Positions 48,133 through 57,363 of a stretch of DNA of 64,000 nucleotides are shown here, one piece after another. The notes under the pieces were generated by a model. The model was not told the origin of the DNA and made no database searches. It saw only the letters and a program-made list of their open reading frames with translations. The first letter of the stretch is position 1. Every line of letters starts with the position of its first letter. A program made the translations under genes and the position numbers. This stretch comes from Psychrobacter luti (GTDB taxonomy: Bacteria > Pseudomonadota > Gammaproteobacteria > Pseudomonadales > Moraxellaceae), in contig NZ_JACHXL010000002.1 in NCBI RefSeq assembly GCF_014192115.1, positions 1 to 64,000 on the forward strand. Direction: 5' to 3'.

Positions 48133-49098
48133 TTATACTTTCTGCTCTAACGCTTGCTTAAGGGTTGGCTGTTTGAATGTAAAGCCCGCATTGAGTAACG
48201 CTTGTGGTAATACCTTTTGCCCGTCAATGAGCAAGGTCGACATCTCACCAAACATTAACTTTAATAAAAATTTTGGTAAAGTAAAAAACGTCGGACGATG
48301 CAGCCACGCGCCAATTGTCTTGGTAAAAGTATGATTAGTCACAGGGTTGGGCGCGGTTAAGTTGTAGACCGCGGCTGGCGTATCATTTGCTGTGTTTAAA
48401 GTATTGCCCGTATTATTTAAATGAGCTTGCTGCTGACCAGTAAGGTGTTGCTCTATAATAAAAATAGCCGCCCTTACCCAATCTTCACGGCTGATCCAAC
48501 TCATGATTTGCGTACCATCAGCCAATTGACCGCCAACGCCCATTTTAAAGGGTGTTAATAACTTACTAACCATACCGCCCTCAGGATGGATAACGACACC
48601 GGTGCGCACGATAGCAACAGGAACGCCATAATCGGTGGCTTTTAATGCCAATTGTTCCCAATCGTCACATAATTTATGCGAAAAATCAGTGTTAAAGTCG
48701 CTGCTCTCAATTAAAGGCTCATCACCTTGATCGCCATACCAGCCGATCGCTGAACCGCTCACCAACAGCTTAGGTTTAGTATTAATGCACGCTATAAAAG
48801 CAAGTAGCGCCTCGGTAGGCTGTACACGGCTGGCGAGCAGTTGCTCTTTACGTGCATCGCTCCAACGCTTATCTGCAATCCCTGCACCCGCTAGATTTAA
48901 AATGACATCAAAGCTTTTATCGAAGTTCGTCAGCTCATCATAAGTCATCATCTTGATATCGACAGGATGTGGCTGACTACTATCACGGGTCAGCCACGTA
49001 ACCTGCACTTCCTTATTCTCACTTCGATAGCGCTTGATAAGGGCTTCACTAAACGCGCTACCTAAGAATCCTGAGCCACCACTGATTAGAATATTCAT
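48133..49098 (-). CDS. TIGR01777-type epimerase (YfcH/SDR39U1)
   Basis: Atypical extended SDR of 321 residues. NAD(P)-binding GGSGFLGS (8-15), NLAGAGIADKRW, SGSAIGWYGDQGDE, and a C-terminal DUF1731-like domain (about 265-321, FTLPKFLLKLMFGEMSTLLIDGQ...) fit the YfcH family. In bacteria its substrate is unknown. A Gln/Asn/Thr-rich insertion at about 218-245 is unusual. No operon partner is evident. Confidence 0.9.
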   Translation of the reverse strand: MNILISGGSGFLGSAFSEALIKRYRSENKEVQVTWLTRDSSQPHPVDIKMMTYDELTNFDKSFDVILNLAGAGIADKRWSDARKEQLLASRVQPTEALLAFIACINTKPKLLVSGSAIGWYGDQGDEPLIESSDFNTDFSHKLCDDWEQLALKATDYGVPVAIVRTGVVIHPEGGMVSKLLTPFKMGVGGQLADGTQIMSWISREDWVRAAIFIIEQHLTGQQQAHLNNTGNTLNTANDTPAAVYNLTAPNPVTNHTFTKTIGAWLHRPTFFTLPKFLLKLMFGEMSTLLIDGQKVLPQALLNAGFTFKQPTLKQALEQKV

Positions 49099-49141
49099 TG
49101 GTTATTGTCCTTATATTTATCCCAGCTTTTTATCAGTGTGA

Positions 49142-49170
49142 CAAAAAACCTCTTACAAAAACAAGAGGTT
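49142..49170 (-). terminator. Terminator after tsaC
   Basis: AACCTCTT (49147-49154) and AAGAGGTT (49163-49170) form the stem; on minus it is followed by TTTTTTGT. It lies 157 bp beyond the tsaC stop, ending the LysM-dprA-tsaC group. Confidence 0.75.
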
Positions 49171-49326
49171 AATTGTAGGTATAAGGCTTAGAGCAGGATT
49201 GGATATAAATATAGGATTTAGCAGTATCGGAGATTAAAATAGGCAGTGATAAACAGGTAAAAAGAATAAGGTAACTTACTGGCAGTTGGCGGCTATTATA
49301 AAAAATTGATCAGACTTAAAAGTGGA

Positions 49327-50022
49327 CTAACGAATCACTTGCCCCGTTAGCGCATCACTGATTTGACTAGGTAATAGATAGCCAAGCGTCTCGCCTTTTA
49401 AATACCCGACTTGTTCGTTTCCATGCATATTAGCTGAGGATTTGGCATCATCTTTTTGATTAGAATTGACACTATTCTCATTGCTTAGAAAATAAGCCTG
49501 CGCTTCTGCTAATGATAAAGCAGGCTGCTGACCAGAAGGGTTACAGCTGGTCGAGACGACAAAACCATAAGGGTTCTGGACTGAAACCACTTGTTGACAC
49601 AGCTGCTGTACCAAAGGATGGTCGATAACCCGCACCGCCACGCTATTATGAACGCCGGTTATCCATGCGGGAATATGAACAGTCAGGTTTGGCGCTAAAG
49701 GCAATAACCAAGTATGTGCCTGCTTAGTGCCAGCATCAGAATTAGAGTCGTTATGCCAGCTTTCTAACACTAACTGGCGTTGCTCATCACTTAGATAATC
49801 TAACAATGCTGTAAGTCGACTGGCGCTATCGGTGACCACTATCATGCCCTTCTCTATCGATCGCTGTTTGATGGCCAAAAGCTGCTGCACCGCTTGTTGA
49901 TTAAAGGGATCGCAGCCGATACCCCAAACGCTTTCGGTTGGATAAGCAAGCAGCTGCCCGTCTTGAAGCCAACGTACAGCTTCAACGACAGAATCAGTAA
50001 TGAGTGGTTTGGATGTAGACAT
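49327..50022 (-). CDS. tsaC: L-threonylcarbamoyladenylate synthase (TsaC/YrdC)
   Basis: Makes threonylcarbamoyl-AMP for t6A37 modification of tRNAs. 231 residues: LLAYPTESVWGIGCDP, AIKQRSIEKGMIVV, the NSVAVRVIDHPLVQQL stretch and VSTSCNPSG of the YrdC fold. It has no C-terminal Sua5 domain. I chose ATG 50022 because residues from there align with TsaC; the additional 19 codons to 50079 are hydrophobic and unlike the family. An insertion rich in Asn/Ser/Lys (about 180-205) precedes the last strand. Next to dprA, as in Pseudomonas near oriC. Confidence 0.93.
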   Translation of the reverse strand: MSTSKPLITDSVVEAVRWLQDGQLLAYPTESVWGIGCDPFNQQAVQQLLAIKQRSIEKGMIVVTDSASRLTALLDYLSDEQRQLVLESWHNDSNSDAGTKQAHTWLLPLAPNLTVHIPAWITGVHNSVAVRVIDHPLVQQLCQQVVSVQNPYGFVVSTSCNPSGQQPALSLAEAQAYFLSNENSVNSNQKDDAKSSANMHGNEQVGYLKGETLGYLLPSQISDALTGQVIR

Positions 50023-50129
50023 AGCTGAAGGGAAAAGAAAAAGTGTGAGAGGATATAATACAACTTTAATGATAAGCAAAGTAGCACGTTTAGAGATTTC
50101 TTAAAATCGCGTTTTGATTAGAAACAACA

Positions 50130-51407
50130 TTACACGCGCAAATAACGCCCACCTTGCACACTGATAATCCCTAATAATTCAAGCTCCATAAGCCGCCCAA
50201 TCAGTTGCGGTGGTATCAGGTTAGTAGTAATTAATAATGCATCTAAATCTTGCCCATGCCAGTCAAGCTGCTCATAAACCTGTGTTAAATGCTCGGGAAT
50301 AGCGATAGCATTGGAAGAAGGTTTGATATTAGATTGCGGCACGTGACCAATAGTTGTGGTAGAAGTTCTGTCTGTATTTAGAGAATGAGAGATTTGGCTA
50401 ATATTTTTTTGAGTACTGTTTTCTTGTGTGCTACTAGCTTCTGCATTATCTGATGGCTGATAGCTATGGCTTTGATAGCTCAATCCTAATTGACTATTGA
50501 TATCTTCAAGAACTTGCTGTGGATGGTAAATCAAGGTTGCGCCCTCACGTATCAAGTGATGACAACCTTCAGCATTGCTATTGTCGATATGACTTGGAAT
50601 CGCAAAGACTTGCTTGCCTTGCTCAGAGGTTAGGCGCGCAGTAATGAGCGAGCCACTTTGGATAGTGGCCTCAGTGACAATGGTCGCGAGGCTGAGTCCT
50701 GCAACTAATCGATTACGGCGTGGAAAGGTATGCTTATGTGGCTGCGTATGCGGTAGCAGCTCACTAATGATACAGCCGCCTTGCTCGATAATCTGGCTAA
50801 ATAATTTATCATGATGATTAGGATAATTAACATCAATCCCCGTACCCATCACGCCGACCGTACGACCTTGATATTCTGTATCAACTTGAGCCAATGCACC
50901 TAAATGTGCACGCTTATCAACACCCATGGCAAGACCGCTGGTGATGATATAACCTGCTTGCGCTAAATATTGCGCCATATCAAAAGTGATTTTTTGGGCG
51001 TGGGTAGTAGGTTTGCGGCTCCCAACGATGGCGATTTGCGCTTGTTGCAAACGTGATTTATCGCCACGATAAAATAATAAAGGCGGCGGGTCATAGATGT
51101 CTAGTAATTGCGGAGGATAGTCGGACTGATCGGCAAATAGCAGACCATATTTTCTATCTAGCAGTGCCTGTTGGATGGTATCGATAGTGACTTGCGTTTG
51201 CTCTAGCTGTTCGTGACGCTTAAGATGTGTACTATGAATACCAAGCTGTCGCCATGCTTCTACTTTCGCACCCCGAGCAAGCTCTGCACTACCAAAAGAA
51301 GTAACAAGTTTATGATACGCCGATAATGACAAATTCACTTCAGTCCACAGCGCCAATACTGCGCGCTGCTCATCGGATAAAAGAGAAGAGACTGCGGTCA
51401 CGGTCAT
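50130..51407 (-). CDS. dprA: DNA-processing protein DprA
   Basis: Loads RecA onto single-stranded DNA during natural transformation. N-terminal SAM-like helices (about 1-80), extended Rossmann fold with IVGSRKPTTHAQ, SGLAMGVDKRAHLGAL, GTGIDVNYPNHH, PRRNRLVAGLS, EATIQSGSLITARL, and a C-terminal winged-helix domain (about 365-425). The linker between them (about 310-365) is Ser/Asn/Gln-rich and longer than usual. 425 residues. It lies between the LysM gene and tsaC, 56 bp from the former. Confidence 0.95.
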   Translation of the reverse strand: MTVTAVSSLLSDEQRAVLALWTEVNLSLSAYHKLVTSFGSAELARGAKVEAWRQLGIHSTHLKRHEQLEQTQVTIDTIQQALLDRKYGLLFADQSDYPPQLLDIYDPPPLLFYRGDKSRLQQAQIAIVGSRKPTTHAQKITFDMAQYLAQAGYIITSGLAMGVDKRAHLGALAQVDTEYQGRTVGVMGTGIDVNYPNHHDKLFSQIIEQGGCIISELLPHTQPHKHTFPRRNRLVAGLSLATIVTEATIQSGSLITARLTSEQGKQVFAIPSHIDNSNAEGCHHLIREGATLIYHPQQVLEDINSQLGLSYQSHSYQPSDNAEASSTQENSTQKNISQISHSLNTDRTSTTTIGHVPQSNIKPSSNAIAIPEHLTQVYEQLDWHGQDLDALLITTNLIPPQLIGRLMELELLGIISVQGGRYLRV

Positions 51408-51463
51408 AAGCGCTTAACTCACAGTAACTGACGGAGATGATGGCTCAATAGAGACTCATGTCA

Positions 51464-52561
51464 TTATAAGTAAGGCGGTGGTAAGAGCTGATCACCGACG
51501 TTGAGCGGTAGCTCAGAGTCAAGCACATAAGCATAGCTGATATTATCAAAGGTATTAAAGACCATCACCATACCAGTATGCTCACTTGGTAAACGTACTG
51601 GGGTATCGTTGTCCTTGATATCGCGTATGACAGCGCCTTTTTGATAAACGGTCAATACATCACCAGGTTTGGCACCTTGCGTGCTACCTAAATTGATAGC
51701 AACCACGCTGCCTTTAGCAGCTGAGCTGATAGAATCCATGACGCGGACAATCATACCGCCACGGTTGACGACAGCAGGCGCTGGATAAAATACTGGCGGG
51801 ATAGAATTGTTTAACTCTACAAAAACGCGGTCGCCTTCACGGACTTCTTTGCCATAACTGTCAATAAGCTGCAAGCTCGTGACACCGTTGGTTTCTGTAG
51901 AGGTGACCAAACCAGTAGCAACTTGGGTGACTTCTAGACCAATGATGTTTTGTGTTTTAGGGTCAACATACTTCTCGCCTTCACGGTAAACACCATAGCG
52001 CTGTCCAACGATAAGTGGTACGCCTTTGGCATAGACTTTATCGCCGCTTGCCGTAATTAAATTGCCTTTTTTCGAGGCTAAAATATAGGGCGTGGTATTA
52101 AAATCTGCTGGATTAACAATGATTGTCTTATCGAGCCAATGCTGAATCGCAGACCATGGAATAGGCGGAATGCTATTAGCGGTTGAAGTGACTGAAACTG
52201 TGCTAGACACTACATTGCCCGTCAACTGCTTCTCAACGCCCGCACAGCCCTCGCCTGTATCAACGCCAATCAAAGTCTTACCTTGAATCACACATAAAAT
52301 AAGAATGTCGTTAGGATAAATAAGGTCAGGGTTTTTAATTTGCTTATTGGTCGCCCAAATCTCTTTCCAGCGCCATGGACTGTCTAAATAGCGCCCTGAG
52401 ATATCCCATAAGGTATCACCTTTTTTGACGATATAACGATTGGGTGCGTCCGCTTTGATGGTCGGTGGTGGATTATTAGCGTGGGCAGTGGTCATCAGCA
52501 TTGCACCACTAAATGTCGTCACCAATAGTGCTTTTGCTATCTTTTTTAAGCTCATCTTCAT
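51464..52561 (-). CDS. LysM-domain envelope protein
   Basis: Exported protein of 365 residues. Signal peptide MKMSLKKIAKALLVTTFSGAM with AHA cleavage region, then a LysM domain (about 40-95, RYIVKKGDTLWDISGRYLDSPWRWKEIW) that should bind peptidoglycan. A large C-terminal domain (about 130-365) has no name I recognise but is conserved in the LysM proteins encoded beside dprA in Pseudomonas and Acinetobacter. ATG 52561 is preferred, with GGAT 7 nt upstream, over GTG 52573. Confidence 0.9.
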   Translation of the reverse strand: MKMSLKKIAKALLVTTFSGAMLMTTAHANNPPPTIKADAPNRYIVKKGDTLWDISGRYLDSPWRWKEIWATNKQIKNPDLIYPNDILILCVIQGKTLIGVDTGEGCAGVEKQLTGNVVSSTVSVTSTANSIPPIPWSAIQHWLDKTIIVNPADFNTTPYILASKKGNLITASGDKVYAKGVPLIVGQRYGVYREGEKYVDPKTQNIIGLEVTQVATGLVTSTETNGVTSLQLIDSYGKEVREGDRVFVELNNSIPPVFYPAPAVVNRGGMIVRVMDSISSAAKGSVVAINLGSTQGAKPGDVLTVYQKGAVIRDIKDNDTPVRLPSEHTGMVMVFNTFDNISYAYVLDSELPLNVGDQLLPPPYL

Positions 52562-52909
52562 TGTTATATCCACAATATGTAGCGCTATTAGCGTCGAATC
52601 TGGTCTACTTAAGTCTATTACTTAGGTTTAAAAACTAATTCCAGTCATTAAATAATCACCAGAAAATAAAAACACAAAAGACTTAAACATCACCATCATA
52701 AAGCTTCTAGAGCAGCTGTTCAGTGTTGTCGACTGATACGATTGACGGGTTTGATTGCTAAAAAAGCGCCGAACATGATGATGACTCGCCGACGCTGTTT
52801 CTAATATTACAATTATATCTACCATAACACAATCATAAACACTTTATTACAATAGCGTAACCTTTAATTGGATATTAATTTCAATGAATACTGTATATAA
52901 ATAAGCTAC
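52562..52909. other. Intergenic region LysM gene / thrC
   Basis: About 350 bp with no convincing gene; a minus-strand frame at 52628-52825 has low-complexity His/Ser content and no ribosome binding site. On minus, TATAAT at 52817-52812 is a candidate -10 for the LysM-dprA-tsaC group. No terminator for thrC is obvious. Confidence 0.45.
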
Positions 52910-54331
52910 CTACGCAAGATTCGGCTTTACATGTTGACGGATTTGCTCAGCGACCAATTCAGCCTTGTTATCTAGCACCACCACATGCTGCTGTAAGTCT
53001 TCTAAGCCTTCGGTATGAACAGGGCGAGCAATCTCTATTTGCCCAATTGCTTCAACGATGGTATCGGCAAACTTAACCGGCAATGCCGTTTCTGCACAAA
53101 CAATCACCTCACCCTCGCGCTGTAGTTCTTTGGCAACCTTGATACCATCAGCAGTATGCGGATCGACTAGCTCGCCATGCTGCTCATAAAGCGCTTTAAT
53201 GGTTTGCAGGCGGTCACTATGGGTAGATTTGCCCGCAGCAAAACCGTAGCGAGTGTTTACCGCCTCCATTAGCTCAGACAAATCAAAACCTTGACCAGAT
53301 TTCACACCTTCAAATAATTCATGAACGCGGGCGCTGTCTTTATCTAATAGCAAATAAACAAAACGCTCAAAGTTAGAGGCTTTGGATATATCCATTGAAG
53401 GGCTTGAAGTGACGTATGTTTTATCGGTCGGACGTGGCTGATAAGCACCTTTATTAAAGAAGTCGTTTAACACGTCGTTTTCATTGGTCGCGACGATTAA
53501 ACGCTCAACTGGCAATCCCATTTCACGTGCAATGTGACCGGCACAAATATTACCAAAATTACCTGAAGGTACGCTAAAGCTAACTTTTTCATCGTTGTTT
53601 GAAGTGACGGCAAAGTAAGCTTTAAAGTAGTAAACAATTTGCGCTAGGATACGACCCCAATTGATAGAATTAACCGTACCTAAGTTATAAGCTGCTTTAA
53701 ACTCTGCATCTTGCTGTAGTGCTTTGACGATGTCTTGGCAATCATCAAACATACCGTCGATAGCAATATTGTGAATATTTTTATCAGTCAGGCTATACAT
53801 CTGCGCGCGCTGGAATTCACTCATTTTGCCATGCGGTGACAACATAAATACTTCGATATTTTCTTTACCGCGTAGTGCGTATTCTGCTGCACTGCCCGTA
53901 TCGCCACTGGTCGCACCAATGATGGTAATACGCGCGTCTTTTCTTTTAAGCACATATTCAAAGGCATTGCCTAAGAACTGCATAGCAACATCTTTAAATG
54001 CTAATGTCGGACCATTCGATAAACCTAAAATGTATAGATTATCTTCAAGCTTGCGCACAGGAACAATCTCATCAGAACCAAATATCTCAGCGGTATAAGT
54101 GCGCTCAATAATATCTTGCAAATCAACGGCAGGAATATCAGTCGCAAAGCGCTGCATAATCGCCATCGCAAGCTGTGGGTAGCTCAGCGCACGCCACTCA
54201 GTAAGCGTTGCACTATCAATATTCGGATAATGCTCAGGCAACATCAAACCACCGTCTGGCGCAAGACCCATTAATAACACATCACTAAAATCCATCGGCG
54301 CTGTCTGACCACGGGTACTGATATATTTCAT
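52910..54331 (-). CDS. thrC: Threonine synthase
   Basis: PLP enzyme converting O-phosphohomoserine to threonine. 473 residues of the longer class, starting MKYISTRGQTAPMDFSDVLLMGLAPDGGLMLPE. PLP Lys is in NGPTLAFKDVAMQFLGN, with the GATSGDTGSAAEYALRG phosphate loop and SVPSGNFGNICAG. No homoserine pathway genes are adjacent; it sits between the LysM gene and rsmB, interrupting a gene group that is otherwise conserved around oriC in relatives. Confidence 0.96.
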   Translation of the reverse strand: MKYISTRGQTAPMDFSDVLLMGLAPDGGLMLPEHYPNIDSATLTEWRALSYPQLAMAIMQRFATDIPAVDLQDIIERTYTAEIFGSDEIVPVRKLEDNLYILGLSNGPTLAFKDVAMQFLGNAFEYVLKRKDARITIIGATSGDTGSAAEYALRGKENIEVFMLSPHGKMSEFQRAQMYSLTDKNIHNIAIDGMFDDCQDIVKALQQDAEFKAAYNLGTVNSINWGRILAQIVYYFKAYFAVTSNNDEKVSFSVPSGNFGNICAGHIAREMGLPVERLIVATNENDVLNDFFNKGAYQPRPTDKTYVTSSPSMDISKASNFERFVYLLLDKDSARVHELFEGVKSGQGFDLSELMEAVNTRYGFAAGKSTHSDRLQTIKALYEQHGELVDPHTADGIKVAKELQREGEVIVCAETALPVKFADTIVEAIGQIEIARPVHTEGLEDLQQHVVVLDNKAELVAEQIRQHVKPNLA

Positions 54332-54372
54332 TAGATTGTCCTGTCTACAATGAGATGATTAATTAAAACAGT

Positions 54373-55947
54373 TTATTCAGCGGTTTTGTACAGCAAGGCA
54401 TAATAAAAACCATCGCCGCTCTCGCTGTCTATTGGCAAGCACTGACGACCAATCGCCTGTTCAATACCCCAATTACAATCGTCGCTAAATTCAACAGCTG
54501 CTACATTATTATAGTAAGTCATGAAATCCTGCATCTGCTCGACGTTCTCTTGCTTTAGGATAGAGCAAGTAACATACAACAGGTAACCGCCAACCTTAAG
54601 CTGTGGCCAAAGGTTATGCAAGATATCTGCTTGTAAGAGTGCCGTTTGCTCGATGTCTTCTTCGGTACGCAAGATACTTATATCAGGATGACGACGAATC
54701 ACACCAGTCGCCGTACAAGGTGAGTCTAATAGTATAGCGTCAAATACGAGCTTACTCTTTTTCTTACCGGCACCTTGCCATGTCGTTGCGTCAGCACAGA
54801 CAATATTGAGTTCGATATTTTTCTCAGCTTGCTGCAAGTCGTGCTGACTTAAATTCAAGCGCTGTAGATTAGTGTGAATGCGCTCGATACGTGGCGCTTC
54901 ATTATCTATCGCAGTAATCTTAACTTTCGAAATCACAGGCGACGTTTCAGCACTGTCTTGTTTCACGTGAAACAACGAAGACTCATTTGAGCTGATTAAT
55001 TCTAACCAATGAGCAAGCTTACCACCCGGCGCTGCACAAGCATCTAAAATGCGGATCTCGTTGTTGCTCGTATCCGTATCGTCGTCTGCATCATCTTTTT
55101 TAACACTCAGCTTATTAAGTAAAACGTTATGGATAAGCGGCGCGGCAAGCTGTGCATGCATATCTTGCACACTAGCCGCCCCTTCAGAGAATTGCGGCAA
55201 AGCATTGACTGCCGTACTTTGATGTAGTCTTAACCCTTTGGTTAATATGCTATTAGATGCGGCTGCATCCGATGAGTTGGGTAAATTAAAACCACTCGTT
55301 AGCTCAACCAAATCTACTTCAACTTCAAACTCCACCAATGCTTGCTGATAACCCTCTACCGAGGTAATCGCTGTATTCACTCGCAAAAACATCGGCGCGG
55401 GTTGACGTAAACCCTGCATCAGATCGTCATACTGCTCACTCCAGTCTTGTTTAAGTTGATAGGCAAGCCAATTGGGTAAACTGTGTTTTTTATCACACTT
55501 TTTGCGGAACTTACTTGGGTTCTTAGCAACTTTACGCAAGATAGCATTGATTAAACCTGTCGCATGCGCAAACTCAATTTCTTTTGCCGCTTCAACCGTT
55601 TCGTGAATCGCCGCATGGTCAGCCACTTGCAAATAGAGCAACTGCGTCAAACCTACTTGAATAGTCGTACGTACTTCTTTTTCATCAATAGGGTTGTCAG
55701 CTAGACTATCGAGTAGACGCTCAAGGGCATACCACTGACGCAACGTGGTTAGCAATAGCGCATGAGCAAAACCTTTATCGCCATCATGCAAACTGTTTAA
55801 TAGCGGATCAAGGACGCTCGCTAACGACTGACCATTTTGAATCGCCAGTAAAGTGCGAATGACGCGGACGCGGACGCTACCATTCATGATCAGGTTGCTT
55901 GACGGTTTGAGCTTATTGTTTCTTGGCGCAGTGCTGTTTTGTCTCAT
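54373..55947 (-). CDS. rsmB: 16S rRNA m5C967 methyltransferase
   Basis: SAM-dependent methyltransferase of the RsmB/Fmu family, 524 residues. N-terminal NusB-like RNA-binding domain (about 25-165), then a Rossmann domain with DACAAPGGKLAHWLE (SAM motif I), LLDSPCTATGVIRRHPDI (motif IV Cys) and YVTCSILKQENVEQM (motif VI catalytic Cys). Two acidic, Ser-rich insertions (about 285-300 and 325-345) lengthen it compared with E. coli (429). A perfect parS palindrome is embedded in the coding sequence at 54959-54974, inside the second insertion. Confidence 0.95.
   Translation of the reverse strand: MRQNSTAPRNNKLKPSSNLIMNGSVRVRVIRTLLAIQNGQSLASVLDPLLNSLHDGDKGFAHALLLTTLRQWYALERLLDSLADNPIDEKEVRTTIQVGLTQLLYLQVADHAAIHETVEAAKEIEFAHATGLINAILRKVAKNPSKFRKKCDKKHSLPNWLAYQLKQDWSEQYDDLMQGLRQPAPMFLRVNTAITSVEGYQQALVEFEVEVDLVELTSGFNLPNSSDAAASNSILTKGLRLHQSTAVNALPQFSEGAASVQDMHAQLAAPLIHNVLLNKLSVKKDDADDDTDTSNNEIRILDACAAPGGKLAHWLELISSNESSLFHVKQDSAETSPVISKVKITAIDNEAPRIERIHTNLQRLNLSQHDLQQAEKNIELNIVCADATTWQGAGKKKSKLVFDAILLDSPCTATGVIRRHPDISILRTEEDIEQTALLQADILHNLWPQLKVGGYLLYVTCSILKQENVEQMQDFMTYYNNVAAVEFSDDCNWGIEQAIGRQCLPIDSESGDGFYYALLYKTAE
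54959..54974. promoter_or_regulatory. Perfect parS site inside rsmB
   Basis: TGTTTCACGTGAAACA is a perfect 16-bp match to the classical parS consensus. It lies within the rsmB reading frame, in a poorly conserved insertion where the site can be kept without cost to the enzyme. Confidence 0.85.
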
Positions 55948-56032
55948 TAAATTGAATTTCCTTGACGTCTGGTCGAGAGCGTCTGATAAAAGTTGGATTG
56001 CTTATTATTAAAGTAGAGTAAGCGTAATTGAA

Positions 56033-57130
56033 TTATTTTGATTCATGAGTAAATTCGTCACCATCGTTTAACTGATTACCATTGCAAACTTGCTCGGCGG
56101 TCATCGGCTTACCACCCGCAAACTGCAAATAAGTAATCGCCAAAGTCATGGCTGATTGCTCTGTCTCACTATCCTTATCCTTGCCACAAGCTACTAATAT
56201 AGCTTTGCGTCCTACGCTAATAACAGTGCCAGCAGGCTCATTGGTTTGCTGTGATGAATTTACTGGCAAGCTGGCTAAAATTTTGACGCGCTGCCCTGCC
56301 AAAAAAGTATAAGCACCTGGCCATGGAGTCAGCCCACGAATTTGTCGTTCAATCTCAGTAGCGGATTGCGTCCAGTCAATTTCGCCTTCGGTTTTGACCA
56401 ATTTTTCAGCATAATTGGCTTGGCTATCATCTTGAGCTAGCGCCTGTGCTTGATAGTGCGTCAAGTCCTTTAAGACGGTATTAATGGCTGTTGCCCCAAG
56501 CTCAGCCATTTTATCATGCAGGCTGGCAGCCGTATCATCAGACTCAATAGGAGCGCTGATTTTATAAAGCATATCACCAGTATCAAGCCCTTTATCCATC
56601 TGCATAATAGTAATGCCGGTATCAGAATCGCCCGCCAATAATGCACGGTGGATAGGCGCTGCACCACGCCAACGCGGCAACAGTGAAGCATGAATATTTA
56701 GACAGCCATAAGTCGGCGTGGTCAATACACCAATCGGTAATATCAGACCATAAGCAGCGACAATCATCACATCAGGCTGGTAGGTACGTAAAGTCTCACG
56801 TGCTGCCATGCCTTCTGTGCTAGATTTTTTAAAGGTAACTGGCTGCTCAACCGCAATACCATGTTCTAATGCCACTTGCTTGACGGCAGACGCTGATAAC
56901 TTTTGCCCGCGCCCTGCTTTGCGGTCAGGCTGGGTATAAACCGCAACGATATCTATATTGAGCGCTGCCTGCTGCTTGATAAGAGACTTAAGGCTAATAG
57001 CAGCAAACTCAGGTGTCCCAGCAAAAACTACTCTTAAAGGGTTGGCAGCAGTCTGCACCTCAGTGATAGAAGTTTGCTTAGGTTGATTGGCATCAACACA
57101 TACATCAGATTGTGCAGCAAGTGTGGTCAT
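56033..57130 (-). CDS. fmt: Methionyl-tRNA formyltransferase
   Basis: Formylates initiator Met-tRNA with 10-formyl-THF. 365 residues. The core begins at about residue 32, RVVFAGTPEFAA. The catalytic HASLLPRWRGAAPIHRALLAGDSDTG stretch and Asp in MDKGLDTGDML are intact, with the C-terminal OB-fold domain (about 235-350, LTPWPGAYTF). The first 31 residues are an extension not usual in Fmt; no better start is visible. It is upstream of rsmB by 85 bp, on the same strand. The usual partner def (peptide deformylase) is absent. Confidence 0.95.
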   Translation of the reverse strand: MTTLAAQSDVCVDANQPKQTSITEVQTAANPLRVVFAGTPEFAAISLKSLIKQQAALNIDIVAVYTQPDRKAGRGQKLSASAVKQVALEHGIAVEQPVTFKKSSTEGMAARETLRTYQPDVMIVAAYGLILPIGVLTTPTYGCLNIHASLLPRWRGAAPIHRALLAGDSDTGITIMQMDKGLDTGDMLYKISAPIESDDTAASLHDKMAELGATAINTVLKDLTHYQAQALAQDDSQANYAEKLVKTEGEIDWTQSATEIERQIRGLTPWPGAYTFLAGQRVKILASLPVNSSQQTNEPAGTVISVGRKAILVACGKDKDSETEQSAMTLAITYLQFAGGKPMTAEQVCNGNQLNDGDEFTHESK

Positions 57131-57363
57131 AGTCAGGCATTATTTATAATTAATTTGCCTATTATAGGTGAGTTTGTGGTGTTGTGCCATGATTGTAATA
57201 GCAGCCATCCAACGCTACTAATGGTGCTATTTATCTCTATAATAGTAAGCAAGCTCAGCTACTTATTTATCAAATAAGCCACGGCAAGTAAATCTGTCAA
57301 ATTTACCATTATTTTATGATATGCCATCATGCCGACTTACTGTCGATTTAGGGTCATACTTTT

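Noticed and set aside
52628..52825. 65-codon minus-strand frame upstream of the LysM gene
   Set aside because: Low-complexity His/Ser/Phe composition, no ribosome binding site, overlaps the likely promoter.
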